This document shows, piece after piece, positions 26,313 to 35,106 of a stretch of 64,000 nt of DNA. How positions within the stretch are numbered: the stretch's first letter is position 1; every line of letters begins with the position of its first letter. Source of the stretch: Acidobacteriaceae bacterium (GTDB lineage Bacteria > Acidobacteriota > Terriglobia > Terriglobales > Acidobacteriaceae); NCBI GenBank assembly GCA_035944135.1, contig DASZBM010000002.1, positions 1,488,001 through 1,552,000 of the forward strand. The letters are read 5' to 3'. The notes beneath the pieces were generated by a model, which was not told the DNA's origin, did not search any database, and was given only the letters and a program-made list of their open reading frames with translations. The position numbers and the translations under genes were made by a program.

Positions 26313-29300
26313 TTGCCCTGTTTCATCGACGCCCTTGCAACTCTTCTCGCAACGCAGCGGCTCAGCGCCTTCGATCTCGCTCTCGTAGCGGTTTACCTCA
26401 TCGGCATCACGCTCTTCGGTCTGCGCTTCCGCAAATCCCGCGGCGCCGCCGCAGCCGACCGGTCACTCAAAAGCTACTTCCTGGCTGACAACACGATTCC
26501 GTGGTGGGCCATCGCGCTCTCCGTCGTCTCGGCCGAGACCTCCACGCTCACCATCATCTCGATCCCGGGCGTTGCTTTCGCCGGCGACTTCGGCTTTCTG
26601 CAGGTCGTTATCGGCTACATGCTCGGGCGCGTCGTTGTGGCGGCACTTTTTCTGCCGCGCTATTTCGCCGGCGAGATGCTCACCGCATACCAACTCATCG
26701 ATCGCCGCTTCGGGGGTACCCTGCACAAGGTCACCGCGGCACTCTTTCTTGTCACGCGCGCGGCGGCGGAAGGCGTGCGGGTCTTCGCTGTGTCCATCGT
26801 CGTCGGCATCGCCATCGGCACGCGCGATGTTCTCTCCATTGCCATCATCTCTGCGCTCACCCTGCTATATACCTTCGAGGGCGGGATGGCTGCAGTCGTC
26901 TGGACCGACGTTGTGCAGATGGCGATCTACGTCGGCGGAACGGTCGTTGCGCTGCTTACGCTGGGCTCCCATGTGCAGGGCGGCTGGCCAGTGATTCACT
27001 CTGTCGCGGCGGCCGCTGGCAAGTTTCATATGTTCAACTTCGTGCTGAACCTCACGACGACGTACACCTTCTGGGCAGGCGTTCTCGGCGGCACTTTCCT
27101 CACCATGGCCTCGCACGGTACGGATCAGCTCATGGTTCAGCGGCTGCTCGCTGCGCGCAATCTGCGGCAGTCCACAGCGGCTCTGCTCAGCTCCGGCGTG
27201 GTCATCTTCGTGCAGTTCGCGCTCTTCCTGCTCATCGGCGCTGGCCTCTACGTCTTCTATCAGCAGCATCCCGGTGCAATCTTCCGCACTAACGACTACA
27301 TCTTTCCCACGTTCATCGTGCGCGAGATGCCCATTGGCGTCGCCGGTCTGCTCGTTGCTGCGATTCTCGCAGCGGCAATGTCGAACCTTTCGGCTGCGCT
27401 GAACTCGCTCTCCTCCACAACGGTCGTTGACTTCTACATGCGATTCCGCCCGAATGCTGATAACCGCGAGCGCGCCATGATTGCAAAATCTTCCACCGTG
27501 CTGTGGGCGTTCGTACTCTTTGCCATCGCGGTCTATTCAGTGAAGGCGGGCGGTAAGGGCCACGTCGTCGAGATCGGCCTCTCGATCGCTTCGGTAGCAT
27601 ACGGTTGCCTGCTCGGCGTCTTTCTGCTCGGCACACTCACGCGTTTTGCTAACGAGCGCGGGGCCATCATCGGCATGATCTGCGGCTTCATTCTCAACCT
27701 TTGGATTTGGCAAGGAGCATTCCCTGTGCATCTCGGTCCCATCACCATCCCGCACATCGCCTGGACCTGGTACGTCCTCATCGGCGCTGCCGCCACGTTC
27801 CTCATCGGTGCTATTGCCAGTCTCTTTCTCGGCAAGCGCACGCGCCCACAACGCACCGCTGCTGTAGCTGCTGCTCTTCTGCCTTTGCTTTTCCTGCTGT
27901 CCTTCCGAGGCGTAGCTGAAGAACCTGCTATTCACCGCGGACAGGTACAAGGGCCGGCTACCGTTCCCGCGCCGGACTTCAGCACCGCCGCCGCGCTCAT
28001 CAACGACGCGATCACGTATCACCATCTCCCCGGCGCCGTCCTCCTCGTTGGCCACAGTGGCCGCGTGGTCTTCGAGCACGCCTATGGCGACCGCAAGCTT
28101 GCCGGCGAACCGGGACTCAACGGCGAGCCCTCACCGGCAGAGCCCATGACCGAGGACACCATCTTCGACATGGCATCGCTCTCGAAGAATCTCTCCACAT
28201 CAACCAGCATCATGCAGCTCTACGAGCAGGGAAAGCTGACCTTCGACGAGCCCGTCGAGCAGATCCTCCCGGCGTTTAATCCCGACCACGATCCAGAGCG
28301 CGCGAAGGTCACCGTGCGCATGCTGCTCACGCACTACTCGGGCGAGCCAGCTGACATAAGCCTTAAGGACGCTTGGGGACTCGCAAAGCCCGACAAGGCC
28401 GAGGGGATCAATCGCGCGCTCACCACGCCCCTGCAATCAGAGCCGGCCGAGGTCTTCCGCTACTCAGACATCAACTTCATCCTCCTCGGCGACATCGTCG
28501 AAACGCTCTCCGGGGAACCGCTCGACGTCTATGCGCAGGAGCACATCTTCAAGCCCCTGGGCATGACCGAGACGCGCTACCTCCCCATCGACAAAGCCTG
28601 CGGTCCGCACAAGATCATCGGCGCAGCCATCGCATGGGCTCCGGCTCCGCGCGGTCACATGCGCTACACCTGTCCCGTTGGCGACTGGAGCACTTCCCTG
28701 CTCCCACGCATCGCACCCACAACGCACGATGACGAGTCGAAATCCAACCCCGGCGCCAATCCACACTTCGACATGCTCACGCGCGGTACCGTGCACGATC
28801 CAACCACTCGTCGCATGGGTGGAGTCGCGGGCCACGCAGGTGTCTTCTCCACCGCGCACGATGTCTCGCTTTTCGCGCAGGCGCTGCTCGATCGCCTCGC
28901 TGGCCGTCCTTCCAACTTTCCGCTCAAGCAATCTACGCTCGAACTGATGACCACGCCCGAGCAACCTGGCTACTATGCCGGAGAACTCACCCTGGCCAAC
29001 ACCGCGGAACAAGCCGCGATCGTCCACGGTGAAAAGGGTGCAGCTCCATTGCTGGCTCCGCGCTACCCTGCTATCCACGGGCAGGACCTGCGCGGGTTCG
29101 GCTGGGACATCGATACCCCCTTCTCCAAGCCCCGCGGCATGATCTTCCCGATCGGCAGCTTCGGCCACACCGGCTTCACTGGCACTTCTCTCTGGATGGA
29201 TCCGGGCTCCGACACTTACGTCGTCCTGTTGGCAAACGCAATTCACCCACGCGGAAATCCGCCAATTTCTAACTTGCGCGGCGAGGTGGCAACTGCAGTG

Positions 29301-30632
29301 GCTCACGCGCTGGAGCTGTATACCGGCTGTCCCGCGAGCACATTCTGTAATGTGGCAATTTCCGAATCATCTAATCTGCAGACGCACACCCTCACCGGCA
29401 TCGACGTCCTCGAATCCGATCACTTCGCCGACCTCACAACTCTCGCTGCACAGCACAACAACACGCTCCGCCTGGGCATCCTGACTAACCAATCCGGTGT
29501 AGACGCGCACGGCCGCCGCACCATCGACATTGTCTCGACTGACCTGCCGAAGATCATCCCCGGCGCGAAACTAACGACGATCTTCTCGCCCGAGCACGGC
29601 ATCTTCGGCAAGCAGGACACAACCTCCTTTGGCCCAGAGACCGACCCCACGACCGGCCTCCAAGTCACCTCGCTCTACGGCCCCCACGACGCCGACAAGC
29701 GCCCATCACACGACCAACTTGCGAACCTCGACGCCGTCGTCATTGACCTGCAGGACGCCGGCGTCCGCACCTACACCTACGAGGCCGTTACGGGCTACTT
29801 CCTCGAAGCCGCGGCGCGAGAGCAGCGCGACTTCCACCACATGCTCAACATCGTCGTGCTTGATCGACCTGATCCTATAGGTGGCATCGCCGTGCAAGGT
29901 CCGGTCTCAGATCCTGGCCATGACAACTACACCGACTATGGTCAGGTCCCCATCCGCCATGGCATGACGCTCGGCGAACTCGCACGCTTCTACAACGGCG
30001 CGCGGCACATAGATGCTCCGCTCACAGTGATCGCAATGCAGCATTGGACGCGCGCCGAGTTCTACGACCAGACCGGCCTGCCCTGGGTGGATCCCAGCCC
30101 TAACCTGCATAACATCACCGCGACCATCCTGCTGCCCGCACTCACCCTGCTTGAACCCACCAACGCCAGCGTCGGCCGCGGCACGCCCACACCCTTCGAA
30201 CTTTTCGGCGCCGGCCTTCCACCAAAGGACAAGACCACCGGCGTCCAGCCACGAGCATGGTTCCGCGCGGCCGACGTCGCCGCCGCGCTTGATGCCCGGC
30301 ACATCCCCGGCGTCGCATTCGCTGCGACCACTACAACCGTCGACGATGACCCGATCCATCCCTTCCACGGCCAGACCATCGAAGCGGTGCGCATCGCCGT
30401 CACCGATCGCAACACACTCGACTCGCCCGAACTCGGCGTCGAAATCCAAAGCGTTCTGCATAAGCTCTACCCCCAGCAGTTCCATCTGGACCGCGGGGCG
30501 AGGTACCTGGCCAACTCCGCCACACAAGACGCAATCGCGCGCGGCGACGATCCGCGCACTATCGCCGCGACATGGCAACCCGCGCTCGACAACTACAAGT
30601 CTGCACGCGAGCCATATCTTCTCTACAAATAG
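26313..30632 (+). CDS. Three-part fusion: sodium/solute symporter, AmiE-like beta-lactamase-fold hydrolase and NamZ-like exo-muramidase
   Basis: A single 1,439-residue frame. Residues about 20-520 are an SSS-family symporter with about 13 membrane segments (SAETSTLTIISIPGVAF, LSAALNSLSSTTVVDFY). Residues about 553-910 are a serine beta-lactamase-fold hydrolase with SxxK at S622-K625 (SLSK), a YSD second motif and FGHTGFTGTSLW near the end. Residues about 1030-1439 match DUF1343/GH171 NamZ: LGILTNQSGVD, FSPEHGIFG with the likely catalytic Glu (about 1093), VIDLQDAGVRTYTYE and LDRPDPIGG. In Bacillus, separate AmiE and NamZ plus a MurNAc transporter scavenge peptidoglycan; here all three are joined. 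The start is TTG, preceded by GGAGGAG at 9 bases. Both hydrolase parts should face the periplasm. Confidence 0.88.
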   Translation: MPCFIDALATLLATQRLSAFDLALVAVYLIGITLFGLRFRKSRGAAAADRSLKSYFLADNTIPWWAIALSVVSAETSTLTIISIPGVAFAGDFGFLQVVIGYMLGRVVVAALFLPRYFAGEMLTAYQLIDRRFGGTLHKVTAALFLVTRAAAEGVRVFAVSIVVGIAIGTRDVLSIAIISALTLLYTFEGGMAAVVWTDVVQMAIYVGGTVVALLTLGSHVQGGWPVIHSVAAAAGKFHMFNFVLNLTTTYTFWAGVLGGTFLTMASHGTDQLMVQRLLAARNLRQSTAALLSSGVVIFVQFALFLLIGAGLYVFYQQHPGAIFRTNDYIFPTFIVREMPIGVAGLLVAAILAAAMSNLSAALNSLSSTTVVDFYMRFRPNADNRERAMIAKSSTVLWAFVLFAIAVYSVKAGGKGHVVEIGLSIASVAYGCLLGVFLLGTLTRFANERGAIIGMICGFILNLWIWQGAFPVHLGPITIPHIAWTWYVLIGAAATFLIGAIASLFLGKRTRPQRTAAVAAALLPLLFLLSFRGVAEEPAIHRGQVQGPATVPAPDFSTAAALINDAITYHHLPGAVLLVGHSGRVVFEHAYGDRKLAGEPGLNGEPSPAEPMTEDTIFDMASLSKNLSTSTSIMQLYEQGKLTFDEPVEQILPAFNPDHDPERAKVTVRMLLTHYSGEPADISLKDAWGLAKPDKAEGINRALTTPLQSEPAEVFRYSDINFILLGDIVETLSGEPLDVYAQEHIFKPLGMTETRYLPIDKACGPHKIIGAAIAWAPAPRGHMRYTCPVGDWSTSLLPRIAPTTHDDESKSNPGANPHFDMLTRGTVHDPTTRRMGGVAGHAGVFSTAHDVSLFAQALLDRLAGRPSNFPLKQSTLELMTTPEQPGYYAGELTLANTAEQAAIVHGEKGAAPLLAPRYPAIHGQDLRGFGWDIDTPFSKPRGMIFPIGSFGHTGFTGTSLWMDPGSDTYVVLLANAIHPRGNPPISNLRGEVATAVAHALELYTGCPASTFCNVAISESSNLQTHTLTGIDVLESDHFADLTTLAAQHNNTLRLGILTNQSGVDAHGRRTIDIVSTDLPKIIPGAKLTTIFSPEHGIFGKQDTTSFGPETDPTTGLQVTSLYGPHDADKRPSHDQLANLDAVVIDLQDAGVRTYTYEAVTGYFLEAAAREQRDFHHMLNIVVLDRPDPIGGIAVQGPVSDPGHDNYTDYGQVPIRHGMTLGELARFYNGARHIDAPLTVIAMQHWTRAEFYDQTGLPWVDPSPNLHNITATILLPALTLLEPTNASVGRGTPTPFELFGAGLPPKDKTTGVQPRAWFRAADVAAALDARHIPGVAFAATTTTVDDDPIHPFHGQTIEAVRIAVTDRNTLDSPELGVEIQSVLHKLYPQQFHLDRGARYLANSATQDAIARGDDPRTIAATWQPALDNYKSAREPYLLYK

Positions 30633-31679
30633 CTATCGCTTCGAGGGAATCGCATCCCAGATCGCTGGATCCTCTTCGCCCAGCACCCACGAACACACGC
30701 CCTGCAAGCCACGCTGTTTCGCAAGTTCATAGCGATCCATGAACGCGCGCTTGTCGGTATAGAAGACCCACTCGCGTGTCTCGTCGCGCGTGATGTAGAA
30801 CCACGGCGTGTGGTCGTCATCGTCCCACTGGAGCTTGCCGTTATAGCTCGAGCGCAGAAAGTCCGCATTCGTAAATGAGATTGACTCCGACGTCGGATTC
30901 GGATGCTGCTCCGGCTTGTTCAATCCAGGATCACCGGCGAACCAGTGGTATCCATAGAGGGCGATACCGAGCGAAAGCTTCTCCTTCGGCACATCCTTCA
31001 GGGCATACTCCAGGTTCTCAATGGTCCACTGCCATCCATCCACCGGCCCCGGCGCTGTATAGCGCGAGTGCTGATCGTAGGTCATGAGGCAAATCAGATC
31101 GACTGACTCGGCCAGTGCCTTCAGGTCATATCCGCCGCGCCACTCCTCGAACATCCATCGCGCGTACGGGAGCGACCCGGCATACCCGGGCGCATCCGGC
31201 ACAGTGGCGATCTGCACCTGCAGTCCTGCAGCGTGCAGCACATCCGCGCTACGCTTCACCAATGCCGAGAGCCCGTCGCGCTCCACCCACAGCACGTGCT
31301 CCAAGTCGAATTGAATCCCGGCATATCCATGCTCCTTGCACTCACGCACAAGCGCGCGGTTCATCACATCCTGCGCCTTCACGTCTGCGAACAAGTCATG
31401 AAGCTGCTGCTTATCGAAGAGCACGACGATCGGAATCACCTGCACGTGCGCGGCTTTTGCTTCGCTCAGCACTTTCTGATCCGGTTCGCCAGAGACGAGA
31501 CCGTGCCCATTCACCGCGTACCAAGTCGGCACAAGGATATCGATCTTGTCCTTGTGCTGCTCAAACGAGCGCACACCCGCGGCGTTCTCCTGCATGTAGA
31601 AGAGCGTCTTCTGCGCCGTTGCACTCACCGATGCAACAGATGACACACAAACCAGCGCTACGGCGATCGCGAGCTTCAC
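30633..31679 (-). CDS. Exported GH18-type glycoside hydrolase
   Basis: A 348-residue exported protein (signal peptide about residues 1-22, SVSATAQ). The chitinase-like GH18 barrel shows VQVIPIVVLFD, the shortened catalytic motif GIQFDLEHV (the D-x-E of DxxDxDxE), LICLMTYDQHSRY and LSLGIALYGYHW. The form is closest to the YaaH/SleL-like GH18 group, which cuts cortex peptidoglycan between GlcNAc and MurNAc, or to chitinases. GTG 31679 follows AGGGGG and is preferred to an in-frame TTG at 31703. Its stop abuts the stop of the fusion gene, and it probably works with GH20 and the muramidase. Confidence 0.8.
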   Translation of the reverse strand: MKLAIAVALVCVSSVASVSATAQKTLFYMQENAAGVRSFEQHKDKIDILVPTWYAVNGHGLVSGEPDQKVLSEAKAAHVQVIPIVVLFDKQQLHDLFADVKAQDVMNRALVRECKEHGYAGIQFDLEHVLWVERDGLSALVKRSADVLHAAGLQVQIATVPDAPGYAGSLPYARWMFEEWRGGYDLKALAESVDLICLMTYDQHSRYTAPGPVDGWQWTIENLEYALKDVPKEKLSLGIALYGYHWFAGDPGLNKPEQHPNPTSESISFTNADFLRSSYNGKLQWDDDDHTPWFYITRDETREWVFYTDKRAFMDRYELAKQRGLQGVCSWVLGEEDPAIWDAIPSKR

Positions 31680-31861
31680 GCAAAACCCCCTGAATTGTTT
31701 CAACCCATTGTGGCATCCAGATCTCGCGGCGCCGGGAATCTCTCAAATTTGCCAAAGAGACCTAAGAGTGGTTCTAATCTATGGGAATCGATTACTCTCC
31801 TTCTTCGGCATGTATGCCATTGAAATCGCTTGACCGTTCGGACACTGAAAGGACCCCTTCC

Positions 31862-32560
31862 ATGACGTTTTCGCGCAGAGAGTTCGTTGGTGGAGTAGGC
31901 ACCAGCCTTGCCGCTCTCGGTGCCGCGGGGCTGTCTTCCCGCAGTGCTGAAGCTCAATTGATCTATCAGCGTGCCGACTGGGACTTCAACGAGTTTGACA
32001 AGCTTGTGCACTCGCCTGCGAAGGTCAAGCAGGTCTATGACATACGCCCAGTTGGCGAAGGCAAGTTTCTCAATAACGTAAAAAATTCTCTGAACGGATT
32101 CATTTACGGCTTCGGCATTCCCAGCAGCGAAATCAAGATTGCCGTAGCTCTCCATGGCCCATCGAACGCCGTGGCTTTCGATGACTCCATGTGGGAGAAG
32201 TATCGGCTTGGCGAGTTTGTCGAAGTAAACGATCCTGCAACCGGCAAGCCTGCCACGCGCAACATCTTCTTTCCGTCCAGTGGCAAGGGCTCTGACAATC
32301 TTCAGGACGCCTCTTCCAAGATGCAGGACCACAGCGTCCGGGCGCTTCAGAATCGTGGGGTCAAGTTCCTCTCCTGCCATACGGCGACAGAAGAGCAGGC
32401 TGCGGCGATGGTCAAGAAGTTTTCACTTAGCTCGACTCCTGAAGAAGTCGTGAAGGATCTGCAGGCGCACGTGCTTCCTGGCGTGCTGATTGTTCCCGCC
32501 ATGGTCGCGACCGTCGCGCTGCTTCAGTCGGAAGGCCACTTTACCTACATCACCGTTTAG
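31862..32560 (+). CDS. Tat-exported DsrE-like protein
   Basis: A 232-residue protein with a twin-arginine leader (FSRREFVGGVGTSLAALG). The mature part follows the DsrE/DsrF-like fold pattern: IKIAVALHGPSNAVAF, a helical loop region, RALQNRGVKFLSCHTATEEQ with a single conserved-type Cys, and a final VPAMVATVALLQSEGHFTYI. DsrE relatives are sulfur carriers, and exported ones often sit beside redox genes. ATG 31862 is preceded by GAAAGGA; upstream in-frame ATGs would hide the Tat motif. It heads a three-gene operon. Confidence 0.75.
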   Translation: MTFSRREFVGGVGTSLAALGAAGLSSRSAEAQLIYQRADWDFNEFDKLVHSPAKVKQVYDIRPVGEGKFLNNVKNSLNGFIYGFGIPSSEIKIAVALHGPSNAVAFDDSMWEKYRLGEFVEVNDPATGKPATRNIFFPSSGKGSDNLQDASSKMQDHSVRALQNRGVKFLSCHTATEEQAAAMVKKFSLSSTPEEVVKDLQAHVLPGVLIVPAMVATVALLQSEGHFTYITV

Positions 32561-32569
32561 CTGGGGCAC

Positions 32570-33520
32570 ATGATCAAGGAACTCACGGCTCTGCTTACTC
32601 TTTCGATCTCACTTGGCGTCTCTGCTCAGCAGACGACGCCTCCGTGGAGCGGCGGCAGAAACGATCCTGCCCCCTCGCAGGGCTTCGTGTTCCAGGTTCC
32701 TGACATCGACAACGTTCCCGACCTTCACGGCGATCCGATCGACGCCAAACTGGTCCTTTTCATCGGCGGGAATCAGTTCTTTGTCATGCCGCGTCTCATC
32801 GCCGGCTTTGAAAAGCTTCACCCGGAGTTGGCCGGTCACATCTTTTACGAGACGCTTCCTCCCGGTGTCCTGCTGAAGCAGATCAAGGCAGGAAACACTC
32901 TGACGCTCGGCAATCTCACTCTCGACATCGTGCCGGATGTCTACGAGGCCGGAGCGAACGCGCTCAGGTCGATGAAGCAAACGGGCGAGGTTGGAGAAGT
33001 CGTCAGTTACACCACAAACGATCTTGAGATTATGGTTGCGGCGGGCAATCCGAAACACATCGCGTCTCTCAAGGATCTCGCCCGTCCCGATGTCAGGGTA
33101 GCGCTTCCTAACCCGGAGTTCGAAGGCATTGGCAGACAGGTGCAGGTTGCGTTGACGAAGACCGGCGGCGACGCGCTCGCCACTGAGGTCTACAAGACGC
33201 GCGTCGGCCAGGGCGGAGTGGTCCTCACGCAGATTCATCATCGCCAGACGCCGATGCGCATTCTCACCAAGCAAAGCGATGCCGGTGTGACCTGGACCTC
33301 TGAAGTTCTCTTTCAACAGAAGCTCGGCAATCCGATTGAAGGGGTTGAGATCCCCTCCCAATTGAATACTCCGGCCACATATGCGGCGGGTGTGCTGAAA
33401 AGCGCACCGCATCCGGAAGCAGCACGCGCGTGGATACACTACCTACAGTCAGATGAAGCGCAGGCTGCGTACCGCGAATTCGGTTTCAAGCCGGTAGCAG
33501 CGGAGAGTGCTAACCAGTGA
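32570..33520 (+). CDS. Periplasmic ModA-like substrate-binding protein
   Basis: A 316-residue periplasmic protein: signal peptide (LLTLSISLGVSAQQ) and a type 2 solute-binding fold. LVLFIGGNQFFVMPRLIAGFEKLHP, TLDIVPDVYEAGANALRSMK, VSYTTNDLEIMVAAGNP, and WIHYLQSDEAQAAYREFGFKPV resemble molybdate/oxyanion-binding ModA proteins. No ABC permease or ATPase gene follows, so it may act as an oxyanion-binding partner of the cytochrome rather than in transport. It starts 9 bases after the DsrE-like gene and overlaps the cytochrome gene by GTGA. Confidence 0.75.
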   Translation: MIKELTALLTLSISLGVSAQQTTPPWSGGRNDPAPSQGFVFQVPDIDNVPDLHGDPIDAKLVLFIGGNQFFVMPRLIAGFEKLHPELAGHIFYETLPPGVLLKQIKAGNTLTLGNLTLDIVPDVYEAGANALRSMKQTGEVGEVVSYTTNDLEIMVAAGNPKHIASLKDLARPDVRVALPNPEFEGIGRQVQVALTKTGGDALATEVYKTRVGQGGVVLTQIHHRQTPMRILTKQSDAGVTWTSEVLFQQKLGNPIEGVEIPSQLNTPATYAAGVLKSAPHPEAARAWIHYLQSDEAQAAYREFGFKPVAAESANQ

Positions 33521-34332
33521 GTTCCCGTCGCAACGCGGGGCTGGCAATGGCTGTGATCCTGCTGATCTATTGCTCGGCAATCGTCGCTGGCTTTCTGGTT
33601 CACGATCTCTCGTTCAGCTGGTGGGACAATCAACTTCACGCCACAGACTGGCAGCCTCCCAGCTACTCGTCGATTCCTGATGGCGCTCTTGGCGACAGCA
33701 TCCGGCGCGGTGCCGCGATCTTCAACGAAACGCCGCTCTATGCCTCACAAAATACGGCGAGCAAGATTCGCTGCTCTGACTGTCATGCCGGGGGCGGGAT
33801 TCAACCCTACTCGTCGCCGATGGTCGGGCTGCCGAAGCTTTTTCCGATGTACAACGAACGCGCCGGCCACATGATCAGCATGAAGGATCGCATTCAGGAG
33901 TGCTTCGTCCGCAGCGAAAATGGCAAGCCCCTCGACTATGACGGCGACACGATGAAGAACCTGGTCGATTACATCGACTGGCTCTCGCAACCTGAACCCG
34001 GCCACAGGGCCTTCAAGGGAAGAGGTCTGGTGAAGCTGCCCAATCTGACACCCGACCCCAAAAACGGCGAACAGATTTACTACTCACAATGCGCGGGCTG
34101 CCACGGAAATGACGGCGCCGGTCTCGCTCCCATGTTTCCTGCCCTCTGGGGTCCAAACTCCTTCAACGATGGCGCGGGCATGAATCAGATTCCCAAGATG
34201 GCAGCCTTCGTTCAGCACAATATGCCACAGAATCGGATGGGCATCCTCACTCCTCAAGAGGCCTACGATGTCGCTGCATTCGTTCACGAACATCCGCGGC
34301 CAGCCTTCAATCAGGCATACAAGCACTACTGA
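33517..34332 (+). CDS. Dihaem cytochrome c, thiosulfate dehydrogenase (TsdA)-like
   Basis: A 271-residue protein anchored by one N-terminal helix. Two haem sites: CSDCH (C86-H90) and CAGCH (C192-H196). Between them the segment IQECFVRSENGKPLDYDG puts a Cys (C129) where TsdA has its haem-ligating Cys, and the length matches TsdA (about 270). TsdA interconverts thiosulfate and tetrathionate. The GTG start at 33517 overlaps the upstream stop. Together with the DsrE-like and ModA-like genes this looks like a periplasmic sulfur oxyanion module. The substrate is inferred only. Confidence 0.8.
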   Translation: MSSRRNAGLAMAVILLIYCSAIVAGFLVHDLSFSWWDNQLHATDWQPPSYSSIPDGALGDSIRRGAAIFNETPLYASQNTASKIRCSDCHAGGGIQPYSSPMVGLPKLFPMYNERAGHMISMKDRIQECFVRSENGKPLDYDGDTMKNLVDYIDWLSQPEPGHRAFKGRGLVKLPNLTPDPKNGEQIYYSQCAGCHGNDGAGLAPMFPALWGPNSFNDGAGMNQIPKMAAFVQHNMPQNRMGILTPQEAYDVAAFVHEHPRPAFNQAYKHY

Positions 34333-34489
34333 GCTCAGTCTGTGCTCCGAAAGATTGTCGGCGCCCATTTGAGGGCGAGCAGGAACCGCATGACGGGATC
34401 CGGCTCAGTGGTCCTTGCCGGGATACCCATTCCTCACCTCATGCCATCTAACATCACATGGGATCAGTCCATAGAGAGATGGTATTGTA

Positions 34490-34906
34490 ATGAGGATTTC
34501 CTCAACAGGAGTAATGCAATTCGCTTCACTCGCGCTCTGCGCGATGCTCGTAAACGGCGCGATGGCGCAACAGAGAGATTCGGCAACCCCGCCTCCAGTT
34601 GCCACAGTTAGCCCCGCCGATCCGGCTGCCGCAACGACGGCGATGGCGCAGCCGCCCTACACGATGACCAAGAACGAACTGAAGCGACAGCGAAAGCAGC
34701 AGAAACTAGACGAGTCCGCAGCCAACGCTACCAGCAAGGCCGCCAGGGCACACGCTGCTGTCGACAAGGCGAATGCCAAATCCAAGCAAGCTAACGATCG
34801 GCAGTTACAGGCCCAGGAGAAGGCCGGCCAGGTCACATCGGTCCAGCCGACAACCGTCCCAGAACCCGCCGCCCCAGTGCCGGAAACTACCCGTCTGCCA
34901 CAATAG
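34490..34906 (+). CDS. Small secreted Lys/Ala-rich hypothetical protein
   Basis: A 138-residue protein with a signal peptide (LALCAMLVNGAMAQQ). The centre is a charged, coiled-coil-prone segment (KNELKRQRKQQKLDESAANA through KANAKSKQANDRQLQAQEKAG), flanked by Pro/Thr/Ala-rich linkers. No family is recognised. An in-frame ATG at 34514 has AGGAG too close to it, so 34490 is kept. Confidence 0.6.
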   Translation: MRISSTGVMQFASLALCAMLVNGAMAQQRDSATPPPVATVSPADPAAATTAMAQPPYTMTKNELKRQRKQQKLDESAANATSKAARAHAAVDKANAKSKQANDRQLQAQEKAGQVTSVQPTTVPEPAAPVPETTRLPQ

Positions 34907-35081
34907 GCGGCAAAGGGCCCGCCACTACCTTCATCTGAATGCCCTCATTGAGCTCGCTCGCTGGGGTCGTTTGCTATAGCGATGTGTTCTATTCTCAGCG
35001 TGTTGCCAGCCGCTCCGCTCCTTGGACGCCCGCGTATTCTCGAAGTCTGTTTTTCGGCAGGTTCGGGCAAGGTAATGGTAG

Positions 35082-35099
35082 AGTTCTATTAGTCGAACA
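35082..35099. promoter_or_regulatory. Candidate IclR operator (site 1, before iclR)
   Basis: AGTTCTATTAGTCGAACA shares GTTCTA and GAACA arms with the perfect palindrome at 44532. It ends 7 bases before the iclR start, a position suited to autorepression. Confidence 0.55.
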
Positions 35100-35106
35100 T
35101 CCAAAC

